The position numbers and the translations under genes were made by a program. Positions 1 to 9,520 of a stretch of 64,000 bases of DNA are shown here, one piece after another. Numbering within the stretch: position 1 is the first letter of the stretch; each line of letters begins with the position of its first letter. The stretch is taken from positions 911,405 to 975,404 of the forward strand of contig NZ_CP015031.1 of NCBI RefSeq assembly GCF_011455875.1, read 5' to 3'. Source of the DNA: Basfia succiniciproducens. GTDB taxonomy: Bacteria > Pseudomonadota > Gammaproteobacteria > Enterobacterales > Pasteurellaceae. The notes under the pieces were generated by a model. The model searched no databases. It saw only the letters and a program-made list of their open reading frames with translations, and was not told the origin of the DNA.

Positions 1-1732
1 TAATGACAAACAAACTCAATTACTACCCGCTGACGAATTAAACCGATGCCGTTTAATTAGCGCCACCTGTGAATTTACTCAATGGGATAACAATCATCGG
101 CCGCAAAAAATACAATATCCGATTCATGACTGGGAAAGCTTTTATCAGGTACTGCAACAACACCAACAAAAAGTGCGGTCGGTTTTTAATAATTTAATCG
201 GATTTAATAATGAAAATGAGGCTGACGATTCGGACAATGCCTGGAGTGATTTTCTTGATGCGGATCTGGAACAAGGTGAAATCGCGGATATTCTTGCACA
301 ACAGGGGGTCAGCGAAGAAGAACGCGACGAGATTATCGGCAGACTGGAAGCTTTTCGTCATAGTGTCAGCCACCGTTCAATCGGGATCCGCGGGCGAGAA
401 GTGCTGACTCAACTTATGCCGCTCCTGTTGCTGCAAATTTTTTCCAACAAAAAATACCGCACTTTGCTGCCGAGAATGTTGAATATTGTCGAAAAGATTC
501 TTACCAGAACCACTTATTTAGAACTGCTACTGGAAAATCCGCAGGCACTAACGCAATTGATCGAACTTTGTGCCAAATCACAGCTGATTGCCGAACAAGT
601 GGCGCAACATCCTATTTTATTGGACGAATTATTGGATCGCGAGGCATTGCTCAATCCGCCTTCCTTTGAGCAATATCCGGCGGAATTACAACAATATTTA
701 TTGCGTCTGCCTGAAGATGACGACGAACAATTTATTACCGCACTACGTCAATTCAAACAGGCGACGCTGTTGCGTATTGCCGCGGCGGACATTCTCGGCG
801 CATTGCCGGTCATGAAAGTCAGTGATCACCTGACGTTCCTGGCGGAAACCATTTTGCATACGGTAGTCAACCTTGCATGGCAACAGATTACCGCCCGTTT
901 CGGCAAACCCGAACATTTACAGAATAATGAAAAGGGATTTTTAGTGGTGGGCTATGGCAAACTTGGCGGTATTGAGCTGGGCTATCGTTCGGATTTGGAT
1001 CTGGTTTTTCTCTGTGACGAAATCCATTCCGGTCAAACCGTCGGTGGCAAGAAAGTGATCGACAGTCACCAGTTTTATCTGCGGCTGGCTCAAAAAATTA
1101 TCAGTATTTTCAGCATGACCACCAGCGCGGGAATTCTCTATGAAGTGGATTTGCGTTTACGCCCGTCCGGTGAAGCGGGGCCTTTATGTTGTTCATTCAA
1201 GGCTTTCGAAGATTATCAAATGAACGAAGCCTGGACATGGGAAAAACAATCGCTGGTTCGCAGCCGGGCGGTCTATGGCGAACCGGCATTGCGGGAAAAA
1301 TTCGAATTAATACGAACCGGAATCCTCGCCTCACCCAGAGATTTAACCCGACTAAAAATTGACGTGCGGGAAATGCGTGAAAAAATGTATCGGCATTTTG
1401 CCGGTGCCGACGACAATAAATTCAATATTAAAAAGGATCAGGGCGGCATTACGGACATTGAATTTATCGCGCAATATCTGGTACTTGCCCATGCACCTGA
1501 AAATCCTAACTTAGCGTATTGGTCGGATAACGTGCGGATTTTTGACATTATGGCGGAACATGGAATTATTACACTTAATGAAGCCGAAAAGCTGAAAAAT
1601 TGCTATACGGGCTTACGCAACCAAATTCATCACCTGAATCTGCTGGGCGAACCGCCAATTGTATCAAAAGAAGAATTTGCCGATGAGCGCCGGTTCATTC
1701 ATCAAATCTGGCAAAAATTATTTTTTGAGTAG
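1..1732 (+). CDS. glnE: Glutamine synthetase adenylyltransferase/deadenylase, 5'-truncated by window edge
   Basis: Bifunctional enzyme that adenylylates and deadenylylates glutamine synthetase in response to PII. The reading frame is open from base 2, so about 576 residues of the C-terminal part are present (the E. coli enzyme has about 946). The C-terminal adenylyltransferase domain is clear: GYGKLGG followed by SDLDLVF (DNA about 950-1012), then [11 protein letters not shown] (about 1150) and GGITDIEF (about 1441). The GTG at 173 is not a start: it lies inside an uptake signal (171-179) read through as K-V-R-S. GlnD, the PII-modifying sensor of the same cascade, is 27 kb away. The end is followed by another uptake signal at 1746. 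Confidence 0.95.
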   Translation, partial: NDKQTQLLPADELNRCRLISATCEFTQWDNNHRPQKIQYPIHDWESFYQVLQQHQQKVRSVFNNLIGFNNENEADDSDNAWSDFLDADLEQGEIADILAQQGVSEEERDEIIGRLEAFRHSVSHRSIGIRGREVLTQLMPLLLLQIFSNKKYRTLLPRMLNIVEKILTRTTYLELLLENPQALTQLIELCAKSQLIAEQVAQHPILLDELLDREALLNPPSFEQYPAELQQYLLRLPEDDDEQFITALRQFKQATLLRIAAADILGALPVMKVSDHLTFLAETILHTVVNLAWQQITARFGKPEHLQNNEKGFLVVGYGKLGGIELGYRSDLDLVFLCDEIHSGQTVGGKKVIDSHQFYLRLAQKIISIFSMTTSAGILYEVDLRLRPSGEAGPLCCSFKAFEDYQMNEAWTWEKQSLVRSRAVYGEPALREKFELIRTGILASPRDLTRLKIDVREMREKMYRHFAGADDNKFNIKKDQGGITDIEFIAQYLVLAHAPENPNLAYWSDNVRIFDIMAEHGIITLNEAEKLKNCYTGLRNQIHHLNLLGEPPIVSKEEFADERRFIHQIWQKLFFE

Positions 1733-1773
1733 TTAAAGTAGTTAAAAGTGCGGTCGGTTTTGTCGGATTTTTA

Positions 1774-1816
1774 ATAAAAAAGGGGTAAAGCACAAAATAC
1801 TTTAACCCTCTTTAAT
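1774..1816 (-). terminator. Probable terminator of sspAB
   Basis: On the minus strand an imperfect stem (GGGTTAAAG paired with CTTTACCCC) is followed by a run of T. It lies between the convergent ends of glnE and sspB. Confidence 0.55.
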
Positions 1817-1825
1817 CAACTCTGC

Positions 1826-2311
1826 TTATTTTACAATGCGTAAATGAGATGCCGATTTTTTATCCTTAGTTTTCTTATTCGCAGTTTTCGTGGTTTTAGC
1901 TTCTTTCTTCGCATTGTCAACCACATCTGTAAAACCTAAAGGCTGATCATGAGTAAGTTCAGCCGGTTTTTTATCTAATTCGTCATAAATCGGCTCAGGT
2001 TCGAACATCACTCCGTCACCGTTTTCTCTTGCATAAATCGCTAAAGCCGCACCGAGCGGAATGTAAATTTCGCGGGGAACACCCTGAAAACGCGCATTAA
2101 ACATCACCGCATCATTAGTTAACTGCAAATTAGCTACCGCGCCGGAAGAAAGATTTAATACGATTTGCCCGTCTCTTACATATTCCTGCGGTACATCCAC
2201 ACCATAATAAGTAGCATCCACCACTAAATATGGAGTAAACTCATTATCAACTAACCAATCATAATAAGCTCTTAATAAATAAGGGCGCTTTGGCGATGAT
2301 TTATATTCCAT
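1826..2311 (-). CDS. sspB: Stringent starvation protein B, ClpXP adaptor
   Basis: Adaptor that delivers ssrA-tagged and other substrates to ClpXP. The N-terminal substrate-binding fold is recognisable (KRPYLLRAYYDW, YVRDGQIVLNLS, FNARFQGVPR, AIYARENG). It is followed by a low-complexity Lys-rich linker and a C-terminal LRIVK tail, which matches the ClpX-binding motif (LRVVK in E. coli). I chose the ATG at 2311 (MEYKSS, 161 aa) because it aligns with the E. coli start and has GGATG upstream; an in-frame ATG at 2323 also exists. One base separates it from the sspA stop, so the pair is translated as one operon. The linker is shorter and more basic than the acidic one in E. coli. Confidence 0.93.
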   Translation of the reverse strand: MEYKSSPKRPYLLRAYYDWLVDNEFTPYLVVDATYYGVDVPQEYVRDGQIVLNLSSGAVANLQLTNDAVMFNARFQGVPREIYIPLGAALAIYARENGDGVMFEPEPIYDELDKKPAELTHDQPLGFTDVVDNAKKEAKTTKTANKKTKDKKSASHLRIVK

Positions 2312-2312
2312 T

Positions 2313-2951
2313 TTATTTTTCATCCATTAAATTTTTAGGTGCGTTATTGCCTAGTGATTGAACAAATGATTCGCGTTCAAAAACTTTCGCCATATAACCT
2401 TTGATGGCTTTTGCACCCGCACCGCCGAATTCCACACCTAATTCTTGCATTCTCCATAATAACGGCGCTATATAGCAATCCACTAAGCTGAATTCTTCAC
2501 TCATAAAGTATGGGGTCTGTGTGAAAATCGGCGCAATAGCTAACATTTCTTCTTTTAATTGTTTTAATGCCGTTGCACGTTCTTCTTCAGTGCCTTTTTC
2601 CGCTTTTTCTAAAGCGGGATACCAGTCTTGTTCGATACGTAGCATTAATAAACGGGTTTTACCTCGAGCAACCGGATAAACCGGCATTAACGGCGGATGA
2701 GGAAAACGTTCGTCAAGGTATTCCATAATAATACGAGAATTAAACAGCACTAAATCGCGATCAACCAACGTAGGTAAAGTGCCATAGGGATTTAATTCCA
2801 TTAAATCTTCCGATAATGCTTGCGGATCTACAATTTCCGTCTCATAAGCAACACCTTTTTCTGCTAATACGATACGTACTTGATGGCAATAAATATCTGA
2901 TTTATCTGAAAAAAGGGTCATTATTGAACGTTTATTTGCAGCGCTTGTCAT
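2313..2951 (-). CDS. sspA: Stringent starvation protein A, RNA polymerase-associated GST-fold protein
   Basis: 212 aa protein with a glutathione-S-transferase fold but no enzymatic role; in E. coli it binds RNA polymerase and supports acid and starvation survival. Thioredoxin-like N-domain: RSIMTLFSDKSDIYCHQVRI. The conserved block ESRIIMEYLDERFPHPPLMP of the family appears here as NSRIIMEYLDERFPHPP. The helical C-domain contains PYFMSEEFSLVDCYIAPLLW. It is the first gene of sspA-sspB, downstream of rpsI in the same direction, the same order as in E. coli. The 250-base gap to rpsI holds the rpsI terminator and presumably the sspA promoter. Confidence 0.95.
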   Translation of the reverse strand: MTSAANKRSIMTLFSDKSDIYCHQVRIVLAEKGVAYETEIVDPQALSEDLMELNPYGTLPTLVDRDLVLFNSRIIMEYLDERFPHPPLMPVYPVARGKTRLLMLRIEQDWYPALEKAEKGTEEERATALKQLKEEMLAIAPIFTQTPYFMSEEFSLVDCYIAPLLWRMQELGVEFGGAGAKAIKGYMAKVFERESFVQSLGNNAPKNLMDEK

Positions 2952-3143
2952 CTATTCCTCCGACGACTTAAAATAAATTATGAATATTAGCTTAAAGCTT
3001 ATTAAAAATACTAAGTTCTTAAAAAATTGGCGTTTATTTTACCATAAATCAGCAAGCGTTTTCCAAACGATCTACATTTTTTTAGGAAAAAACCTATTTT
3101 TAATAATTTTAAGGAAATGGTTAGAATTTGTTTATTAATTGAG

Positions 3144-3175
3144 CAAAAAAAATTGCAAGCCCGAAAGCTTGCAAT
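3144..3175 (-). terminator. Rho-independent terminator of rplM-rpsI
   Basis: Minus-strand stem ATTGCAAGC / GCTTGCAAT (9 bp, 6-base loop) followed directly by eight T residues. It lies 27 bases past the rpsI stop. Confidence 0.9.
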
Positions 3176-3201
3176 CTCTGAATACAAACGAAAATATAAA
3201 A

Positions 3202-3597
3202 TTAACGTTTTGAGAATTGTGGACGACGACGCGCTTTGCGAAGACCCACTTTTTTACGTTCAACACGACGTGCGTCACGAGTAACAAAGCCCGCTGCACG
3301 TAATACCGGACGTAAAGATTCATCGTATTCCATTAATGCACGAGTGATACCGTGACGGATTGCACCCGCTTGACCTGAAATACCGCCACCCTTAACTGTG
3401 ATGTAAAGGTCTAGTTTTTCAGTCATCTCAACCAATTCTAACGGTTGACGTACGATCATGCGTGAAGTTTCACGGCCGAAATATACGTCTAGTTCACGTT
3501 GGTTGATAGTGATTTTACCACTGCCCGGTTTGATGAAAACACGAGCTGAAGAGCTTTTGCGGCGACCTGTGCCGTAGTTTTGATTTGCTGCTGTCAT
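3202..3597 (-). CDS. rpsI: 30S ribosomal protein S9
   Basis: 131 aa protein of the small subunit. The family N-terminus ([14 protein letters not shown]) and the Arg/Lys-rich C-terminal tail ending in FSKR, which reaches the P-site tRNA in the ribosome, are both intact. It follows rplM with a 15-base gap and is followed by a strong terminator, so rplM-rpsI is a two-gene operon as in E. coli. Confidence 0.98.
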   Translation of the reverse strand: MTAANQNYGTGRRKSSSARVFIKPGSGKITINQRELDVYFGRETSRMIVRQPLELVEMTEKLDLYITVKGGGISGQAGAIRHGITRALMEYDESLRPVLRAAGFVTRDARRVERKKVGLRKARRRPQFSKR

Positions 3598-3612
3598 TTT
3601 CGTGCTCCGTGA

Positions 3613-4065
<453 letters not shown>

Positions 4066-4111
4066 TTAATACCCAGTGTTCTCTCTTTTATTTATTAGAT
4101 GAACACAACCA

Positions 4112-4125
4112 TTGATCTCAATCAA
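4112..4125. promoter_or_regulatory. FNR-box-like palindrome, or small hairpin, in the rplM leader
   Basis: TTGAT-CTCA-ATCAA matches the FNR consensus TTGATNNNNATCAA exactly. It lies about 70 bases downstream of the predicted rplM transcription start, so it would be in RNA as a 5-bp stem with a 4-base loop. It could be an FNR site, part of an L13 autoregulatory structure, or coincidence. Confidence 0.4.
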
Positions 4126-4196
4126 GCACCCCTTCGAGTGTGATCTCGACGAATTAATGTGCGGTGGGAAAACCGCCACATTTACAGGGTCGGAGG

Positions 4197-4225
4197 ATTA
4201 TACATAAAATATAAGGAGAATGCCA
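4197..4225 (-). promoter_or_regulatory. Promoter of rplM-rpsI
   Basis: Minus-strand -35 TGGCAT (4220-4225), 17-base spacer, -10 TATAAT (4197-4202). The bases after the -10 (CCTCCGACCC) are C-rich, typical of stringently controlled ribosomal promoters. Downstream, the leader forms a GCGGT/ACCGC hairpin at about 4159-4177. Confidence 0.65.
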
Positions 4226-4337
4226 GCCATAAAATAAACAATTTCGATAAAAGTGCGGTCAAAAAATTGAGAATTTAAAGCTGATTTTGATTTCACCAAA
4301 ACGACAAAACCCGCTCAAATAAGCGGGTCTTACTATA

Positions 4338-4423
4338 TGGTGCTTCGGGCGAGACTCGAACTCGCACATCCCAAGGACACTGCCACCTGAAGACAGCGTG
4401 TCTACCAATTCCACCACCGAAGC
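4338..4423 (-). tRNA. tRNA-Leu (anticodon CAG)
   Basis: 86 bases with encoded CCA. Acceptor stem GCTTCGG/CCGAAGC, class II long variable arm, D-arm GTGGAATTGGTAGACAC, anticodon stem CTGTC/GGCAG with loop TTCAGGT (CAG at the centre), T-arm GAGTTCGAGTCTC. It stands alone between the rplM operon and zapG. Confidence 0.96.
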
Positions 4424-4666
4424 ATGTACGGCGCAAATTTTATCGGGGATCTGACATATCGGCAAGTACTTTCTTCACAAAACTTCTCTTTTTTTAAATA
4501 TGATTCAAAAATTGAATGTGCCCTATGCCGTCAAAATCATATTAATCATTATAATAAGCCGGCTTAAATACCGTGATCCAGTTCAAAGAAACGGCGGACA
4601 AATAAGACAAAGTACAAAAATCAAGTTATGATATTGGTAATCGTTTTACCATGAGGAGTATTTATT

Positions 4667-5089
4667 ATGCAAAGCGAAATGTTATTACCCGCAATCGGCG
4701 GTTTTATTGCCGGTGTGATTCTCACTTATTTAGTACTGCGTTTGACTAAAGGCTCGATAAAAAACCAAGCCAAAACGGAAAACGCCTTGCAACAGGCGAA
4801 AGCCGAATTGGCGGAACAAAAGAAACAGCTTGAAAGACACTTTGCCGAAAGCGCAAGTTTATTGAAAACCTTATCCGAAGATTATCAAAAACTTTATCGC
4901 CATTTAGCCGCTTCGTCCACCACTTTACTGCCCGAATTTAAAGAACTCTTTAACGGTTCGACGGTAAATCAGGATAAACCGCGTATTGAACCGACAATTT
5001 CCGACCTTAAAACGATTACCGAAGAAAACGAAGATCAGCCTCGGGATTATTCCGAAGGCGCATCCGGTATTCTGAGCGTAGAACGCTAA
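4667..5089 (+). CDS. zapG: YhcB/DUF1043 family inner-membrane protein
   Basis: 140 aa. One N-terminal membrane segment (about residues 7-26, AIGGFIAGVILTYLVLRL) is followed by a long charged coiled coil (about 30-75) and a disordered tail. This is the architecture of YhcB (ZapG), an envelope protein tied to cell division and cell-wall synthesis in E. coli. The upstream ATGAGGAG gives a good ribosome site at 4651-4657. It is monocistronic and convergent with rsmI, with a shared terminator between them. Confidence 0.88.
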   Translation: MQSEMLLPAIGGFIAGVILTYLVLRLTKGSIKNQAKTENALQQAKAELAEQKKQLERHFAESASLLKTLSEDYQKLYRHLAASSTTLLPEFKELFNGSTVNQDKPRIEPTISDLKTITEENEDQPRDYSEGASGILSVER

Positions 5090-5115
5090 CCCGGCGGAAC
5101 CTTACAAAAATCCGA

Positions 5116-5157
5116 AAAAAACAACCGCACTTTTGCTTCGAAGTGCGGTTGTTTTTT
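5116..5157. terminator. Bidirectional terminator built from an inverted uptake-signal pair
   Basis: 17-bp stem: a run of A, CAACCGCACTT, a loop of 8, then AAGTGCGGTTG and six T. It serves zapG (+) and rsmI (-). Uptake-signal cores are at 5124 (inverted) and 5141. Confidence 0.92.
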
Positions 5158-5179
5158 CTGAATTTTCTGCGAAAATCAA

Positions 5180-6028
5180 TTAATCTAAATATTCTAAGCC
5201 ATATTGATACAAGGCATTTTTTTTATATCCGTAAAGTTCCGCAACAATCGCCGCCGCTTTTTTTAACGGCAGTTCCTTCGCTAGCAACGCTAAAGCTTTT
5301 ATAGCCTGAGGGCTTATTTCTTCGGCATCATCCGATTTAGCTTTGCCTTCAATAACCAACACCATTTCACCTTTAGTCCGATTCGGATCTTCCGCCAGCC
5401 ATTTTCGTAGATTGGCAACCGTATCACCTGTAATCGTTTCCCAGGTTTTCGTAATTTCCCGGGCAAGTACGATGTAACGTTCCGCGCCTAATACCGCTTC
5501 AATATCTTCGAGCGTATCAAGAATACGGTGCGTGCTTTCATAGAAAATTAAAGTGCGGTCTTCTTCGGCAATATTTTGCAATTTATCTTTTCTGGCTTTG
5601 CTTTTTGCCGGCAAGAATCCCTCAAAACAAAAACGATCGGAAGCAATACCCGAGGCGCACAATGCGGTAATCGCCGCACAAGCGCCCGGCAGCGGCACAA
5701 CTTTTAAACCTGTCTGACGGCATTTACGCACGAGATGAAAACCGGGGTCGCTGATAAGCGGTGTGCCCGCATCCGAAATTAAGGCGATATTCGTGCCTTG
5801 GCGTAATTTTTCCACCAATGCATCCGCTTTTTGTTGTTCATTATGATCATGCAGGGCAAAAAATGGTTTCTTTATACCATAATGGCTCAATAATAAGCCG
5901 CTATGACGGGTGTCTTCAGCCGCGATTAAATCTACTTGGGTAAAAATATCTAATGCCCGTTGAGTAATATCTTGTAAATTACCTATTGGGGTCGCAACAA
6001 TATATAAAGTTCCGTAGGAATTATTCAT
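5180..6028 (-). CDS. rsmI: 16S rRNA (cytidine1402-2'-O)-methyltransferase
   Basis: 282 aa SAM-dependent methyltransferase of the tetrapyrrole-methylase fold that 2'-O-methylates C1402 in the decoding centre. Diagnostic: [17 protein letters not shown] at the N-terminus, [24 protein letters not shown] (SAM site) and [14 protein letters not shown]. It is divergent from lpoA with a 76-base gap, the same arrangement as in E. coli and H. influenzae. An uptake signal at 5551 lies inside the gene. Confidence 0.95.
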   Translation of the reverse strand: MNNSYGTLYIVATPIGNLQDITQRALDIFTQVDLIAAEDTRHSGLLLSHYGIKKPFFALHDHNEQQKADALVEKLRQGTNIALISDAGTPLISDPGFHLVRKCRQTGLKVVPLPGACAAITALCASGIASDRFCFEGFLPAKSKARKDKLQNIAEEDRTLIFYESTHRILDTLEDIEAVLGAERYIVLAREITKTWETITGDTVANLRKWLAEDPNRTKGEMVLVIEGKAKSDDAEEISPQAIKALALLAKELPLKKAAAIVAELYGYKKNALYQYGLEYLD

Positions 6029-6104
6029 TTTGTCGATTCTTTTTATTTGCTTTTAATGAGTTAGAGAAGTAAGATCGCCCCATTCTTTTAGATACGGAGT
6101 AACT

Positions 6105-7829
6105 ATGACTATTCTATTACAACGCGCCAAATTTAAAAAACGTTTAATGCCGATTTTATTTCCGCTGATGCTTGCGGGATGTACCAATTTATTTGGCAGT
6201 AATTTTCAAGATGTTTTAAAAAATGATGCGAACGCAAGTTCCGAATTTTATATGAATAAAATTGAACAAACCAGAGAAGTCGAAGACCAACAAACCTATA
6301 AACTTCTCGCCGCTCGCGTGCTTGTAACCGAAAATAAAACCGCTCAAGCCGAAGCCTTACTTGCCGAGTTAACCAAACTTACGCCTGAACAACAATTAGA
6401 CAAATCTATTCTAGATGCGTTAATTGCCGCGGTGAAACGTGATAATGACAGCGCATCAACTTTGTTAAAAACGATTCCGTTGGCGCAGTTAAGTCAGTCT
6501 CAAACTTCCCGTTATTACGAAGTTCAAGCCCGTATTGCAGAAAACAAAACGGATATTATTGAAGCCGTTAAAGCCCGTATTCAAATGGATATGGCGTTAA
6601 CCGACGTACAAAGAAAACAGGATAATATCGATAAAATCTGGGCATTATTACGTAGTGGCAATAAAACTCTTATTAATACCACTCAACCGGAAGGTAATGT
6701 CGCCTTGGCCGGTTGGTTGGATTTAACCAAAGCTTATAATGATAATTTAAGCCAGCCGAGCCAATTGGCACAAGCATTGCAAAACTGGAAAACCACCTAT
6801 CCGAACCACAGCGCCGCCTATTTATTTCCGACGGAATTAAAAAGCCTTTCTAACTTTACCCAGACCCAAGTAAATAAAATTGCATTATTACTACCGTTAA
6901 GCGGTAATGCGTCTATTTTAGGCAGTACTATTAAATCCGGTTTCGATGATTCAAGAGGGGCGGATAAATCCGTCCAGGTTGATGTTATCGATACCATGGC
7001 AATGCCGGTAACCGATGCTATAACGCTGGCGAAACAAAATGGCGACGGAATGATTGTCGGTCCGTTATTAAAAGATAATGTGGATGTAATTTTAAGCAAC
7101 CCGACCGCAGTTCAGGGAATGAATGTGTTAGCGCTGAACTCTACGCCGAATGCTCGAGCTATCGATAAAATGTGTTATTACGGTTTAGCGCCGGAAGATG
7201 AAGCGGAAGCGGCGGCAAACAGAATGTGGAATGACGGCGTTCGTCAACCGATCGTTGCTGTGCCGCAAAGTGATTTAGGTCAACGTACCGCTTCCGCATT
7301 TAACGTTCGCTGGCAGCAACTTGCCGCTAGCGATGCAGATGTACGTTATTATAATCAGCCTGATGACGCCGCTTATAATTTAACCGCCGATCCTGCACAA
7401 AATCAGGCAATCTACATTGTGGTTACCGACAGCGAACAACTAATGTCCATTAAGGGAGCACTGGATAATTCCGGCGTAAAAGCGAAAATTTATACCAACT
7501 CTCGCAATAATTCATCAAATAATGCGGTTGAATATCGTCTGGCAATGGAAGGCGTTACCTTCAGTGATATTCCGTTCTTTAAAGATTTAGACGGCGAACA
7601 ATATAAGAAAATCGAAGCGGCTACCGGCGGCGATTATTCTCTCATGCGTTTATACGCAATGGGTGCCGATTCCTGGCTGTTAGCGCATTCATTTAATGAA
7701 TTACGCCAGGTTCCGGGCTTTTCATTAAGCGGTTTAACCGGTAAATTAACAGCCGGACCAAACTGCAATGTCGAACGTGATTTGACTTGGTATTCTTACC
7801 AAGGCGGTAATATTGTGCCATTAAACTAA
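6105..7829 (+). CDS. lpoA: Outer-membrane lipoprotein activator of PBP1a
   Basis: 574 aa. The signal peptide ends in a lipobox (LMLAGC, Cys about residue 26). Residues about 30-250 form the helical TPR-like N-domain; about 255-574 form a periplasmic-binding-protein-like C-domain beginning [16 protein letters not shown]. LpoA activates the transpeptidase of PBP1a from the outer membrane and is essential in H. influenzae. RBS GGAG precedes the start. It heads lpoA-yraN-diaA-dolP with almost no gap to yraN (1 base). PBP1a itself is not in the window, but PBP1b (mrcB) is. Confidence 0.94.
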   Translation: MTILLQRAKFKKRLMPILFPLMLAGCTNLFGSNFQDVLKNDANASSEFYMNKIEQTREVEDQQTYKLLAARVLVTENKTAQAEALLAELTKLTPEQQLDKSILDALIAAVKRDNDSASTLLKTIPLAQLSQSQTSRYYEVQARIAENKTDIIEAVKARIQMDMALTDVQRKQDNIDKIWALLRSGNKTLINTTQPEGNVALAGWLDLTKAYNDNLSQPSQLAQALQNWKTTYPNHSAAYLFPTELKSLSNFTQTQVNKIALLLPLSGNASILGSTIKSGFDDSRGADKSVQVDVIDTMAMPVTDAITLAKQNGDGMIVGPLLKDNVDVILSNPTAVQGMNVLALNSTPNARAIDKMCYYGLAPEDEAEAAANRMWNDGVRQPIVAVPQSDLGQRTASAFNVRWQQLAASDADVRYYNQPDDAAYNLTADPAQNQAIYIVVTDSEQLMSIKGALDNSGVKAKIYTNSRNNSSNNAVEYRLAMEGVTFSDIPFFKDLDGEQYKKIEAATGGDYSLMRLYAMGADSWLLAHSFNELRQVPGFSLSGLTGKLTAGPNCNVERDLTWYSYQGGNIVPLN

Positions 7830-7830
7830 T

Positions 7831-8190
7831 ATGTTTAGTCTAAAACGGCAACAAGGGGCGAGCTTTGAGCAACAAGCTCGCCTTTTTTTAGAATCACAAG
7901 GTTTACAATTTATCGCAGCGAATCAAAACTTCAAATGCGGTGAATTGGATCTCATCATGCTGGACGGTGAAACCATTGTATTTGTTGAAGTCCGTCAACG
8001 CAAAAATGATCACTTCGGCTCCGCAGTGGAAAGTGTTGATTGGCAAAAACAGCAAAAATGGATAAATGCCGCAAGTCTTTGGCTGGCAACACAAAACCAC
8101 AGCTTAGAAGATACGGATTGCCGATTTGATTTAGTCGCTTTTGGCGCTACCGCTTCAAATGTTCAATGGCTTAAAAATTTTATTGAATAA
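7831..8190 (+). CDS. yraN: UPF0102/YraN family endonuclease-like protein
   Basis: 119 aa. A small protein with the restriction-endonuclease-like fold: [14 protein letters not shown], then [23 protein letters not shown], which carries the E-x-D ... E-V-K/R pattern of the fold. The physiological role of the family is not settled. It is one base after lpoA and one base before the diaA start, so translation is probably coupled in the operon. Confidence 0.9.
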   Translation: MFSLKRQQGASFEQQARLFLESQGLQFIAANQNFKCGELDLIMLDGETIVFVEVRQRKNDHFGSAVESVDWQKQQKWINAASLWLATQNHSLEDTDCRFDLVAFGATASNVQWLKNFIE

Positions 8191-8191
8191 T

Positions 8192-8779
8192 ATGTTAGAA
8201 AAAATTAAAGATCTTTATACTGAAAATATTCAAACACAAATTTCCGCTTCCCGCCTTCTTCCCGAAACCATTGTCGAAGCAACTACAAAATTGGTGAGTT
8301 GTTTATTACGAGGCAATAAAATTATAGTGTGCGGACACGGCCGATCATACGCCAATGCTCAGTTTTTAGTGGCTAATTTACTGAATCGTTATGAGTTGGA
8401 ACGTCCTAGTTTCCCTTCTGTATTACTAACCATTGATAGTGCGGTCGGTTCCGCTATCGTTTCGGATAATCACATAACAACCCTTTATCAGCGCCAATTT
8501 AATGCTATTGCACAACAAGGGGATATTCTGGTGGCGTTAGTACCGAATTCCGGTGATGAATCCATTATTAATGTGATTAATTGTGCGACAAATAAGGATG
8601 TTGAAATTATCGCCTTAACCGGTGCTAACGATGATCATTTACAGGGTTTAATTTCCGAAAACGATCTTGAAGTCCAAACTCCGGCGATAAAAGAAAGCCG
8701 GATTTTAGAAGGCCATTTATTCATTATTAACGCATTGTGCGAATTAATCGACCATACTCTGTTTACACAAAGTGGTTGA
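8192..8779 (+). CDS. diaA: DnaA initiator-associating protein, SIS domain
   Basis: 195 aa, close to E. coli DiaA (196). One SIS (phosphosugar-isomerase-type) domain: GNKIIVCGHGRSYANAQFLVANLLNRYELERPS, then the ILVALVPNSGDESIINVI loop. DiaA promotes assembly of DnaA on oriC. A related family is GmhA, but the order lpoA-yraN-diaA-dolP matches E. coli and supports DiaA. I take the ATG at 8192 over an upstream in-frame ATG at 8141 that would overlap yraN by 50 bases. Confidence 0.9.
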   Translation: MLEKIKDLYTENIQTQISASRLLPETIVEATTKLVSCLLRGNKIIVCGHGRSYANAQFLVANLLNRYELERPSFPSVLLTIDSAVGSAIVSDNHITTLYQRQFNAIAQQGDILVALVPNSGDESIINVINCATNKDVEIIALTGANDDHLQGLISENDLEVQTPAIKESRILEGHLFIINALCELIDHTLFTQSG

Positions 8780-8836
8780 CAAAGCAGTTAACTCAAACCA
8801 CACTAGAAACGTCCAATACTCTAGGAGATTATATAA

Positions 8837-9418
8837 ATGAATATGCATAAATTAAAAAAACTGACATTTATTATTGGTTCGGCGCTTTTATTGCAAGGCT
8901 GTGTCGCCGCACTTGTAGGCGGTGGTGCGGTGGCGACAAAAGTCGGCACTGATCCTCGAACAACCGGCACACAATTAGATGATGAAACTCTAAAATTCCA
9001 AGTGTATAACGCGGTCAACAAAGACGAACAAATTAAGCAGGAAGGGCGTATTGTCGTATCGTCTTATAGCGGACGCGTGTTGTTATTAGGGCAAGTTCCG
9101 ACAGAAAGCTTAAAATCTGTGGCAACCAGCCTGGCAAAAGGGGTTGACGGTGTAGGCGACGTATATAATGAAATCCGCGTCGGCTCCCCTATTACAGTTA
9201 CTCAAAAAACAAAAGATAGTTGGATTACAAGTAAAATCAAATCGGATATGTTGCTAAATTCATCCGTCAAAACAACGGATATCAAAGTGATTACCGAAAA
9301 CGGTGAAGTTTTCCTGATGGGTAATGTTACTCAAGAACAGGCAAATGCGGCCGCGGAAGTTGCTCGAAATATCAGCGGTGTTGAAAAAGTCGTAAAAGTA
9401 TTTAAATATCTGGACTAA
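8837..9418 (+). CDS. dolP: BON-domain outer-membrane lipoprotein
   Basis: 193 aa. Signal peptide with lipobox (LLLQGC, Cys about residue 22), then two BON domains (about 50-115 and 125-190), each with the GxVxLxGxV pattern (GRVLLLGQV; GEVFLMGNV). DolP (YraP) supports outer-membrane integrity and BAM function. Ribosome site TAGGAG lies 10 bases before the ATG. It is last in the lpoA-yraN-diaA-dolP cluster, though 57 bases from diaA, so it may have its own promoter. Confidence 0.93.
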   Translation: MNMHKLKKLTFIIGSALLLQGCVAALVGGGAVATKVGTDPRTTGTQLDDETLKFQVYNAVNKDEQIKQEGRIVVSSYSGRVLLLGQVPTESLKSVATSLAKGVDGVGDVYNEIRVGSPITVTQKTKDSWITSKIKSDMLLNSSVKTTDIKVITENGEVFLMGNVTQEQANAAAEVARNISGVEKVVKVFKYLD

Positions 9419-9429
9419 TTTGATTTCAC

Positions 9430-9466
9430 TAAAAAAACTGCGGTAAAATTTACCGCAGTTTTTTAC
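9430..9466. terminator. Terminator after dolP
   Basis: 16-bp perfect stem (AAAAAACTGCGGTAAA and complement) with a one-base gap, then T residues. The core is ACTGCGGT, one base away from the uptake signal. Confidence 0.9.
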
Positions 9467-9485
9467 TTCTTTATTATCTGAAAAA

Positions 9486-9514
9486 ACAAAATGGCGCTAT
9501 AAGCGCCATTTTTC
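9486..9514. terminator. Terminator of the Nramp-like gene
   Basis: Stem AAAATGGCGCT / AGCGCCATTTT with a 3-base loop, with A and T runs on both sides. It works for the minus-strand gene ending at 9521 and as a second stop for dolP. Confidence 0.88.
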
Positions 9515-9520
9515 ATATCC

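Noticed and set aside
173-1732. glnE starting at a GTG at 173
   Set aside because: The frame is open to the window edge and the GTG lies in an uptake signal; the gene is simply cut by the window.
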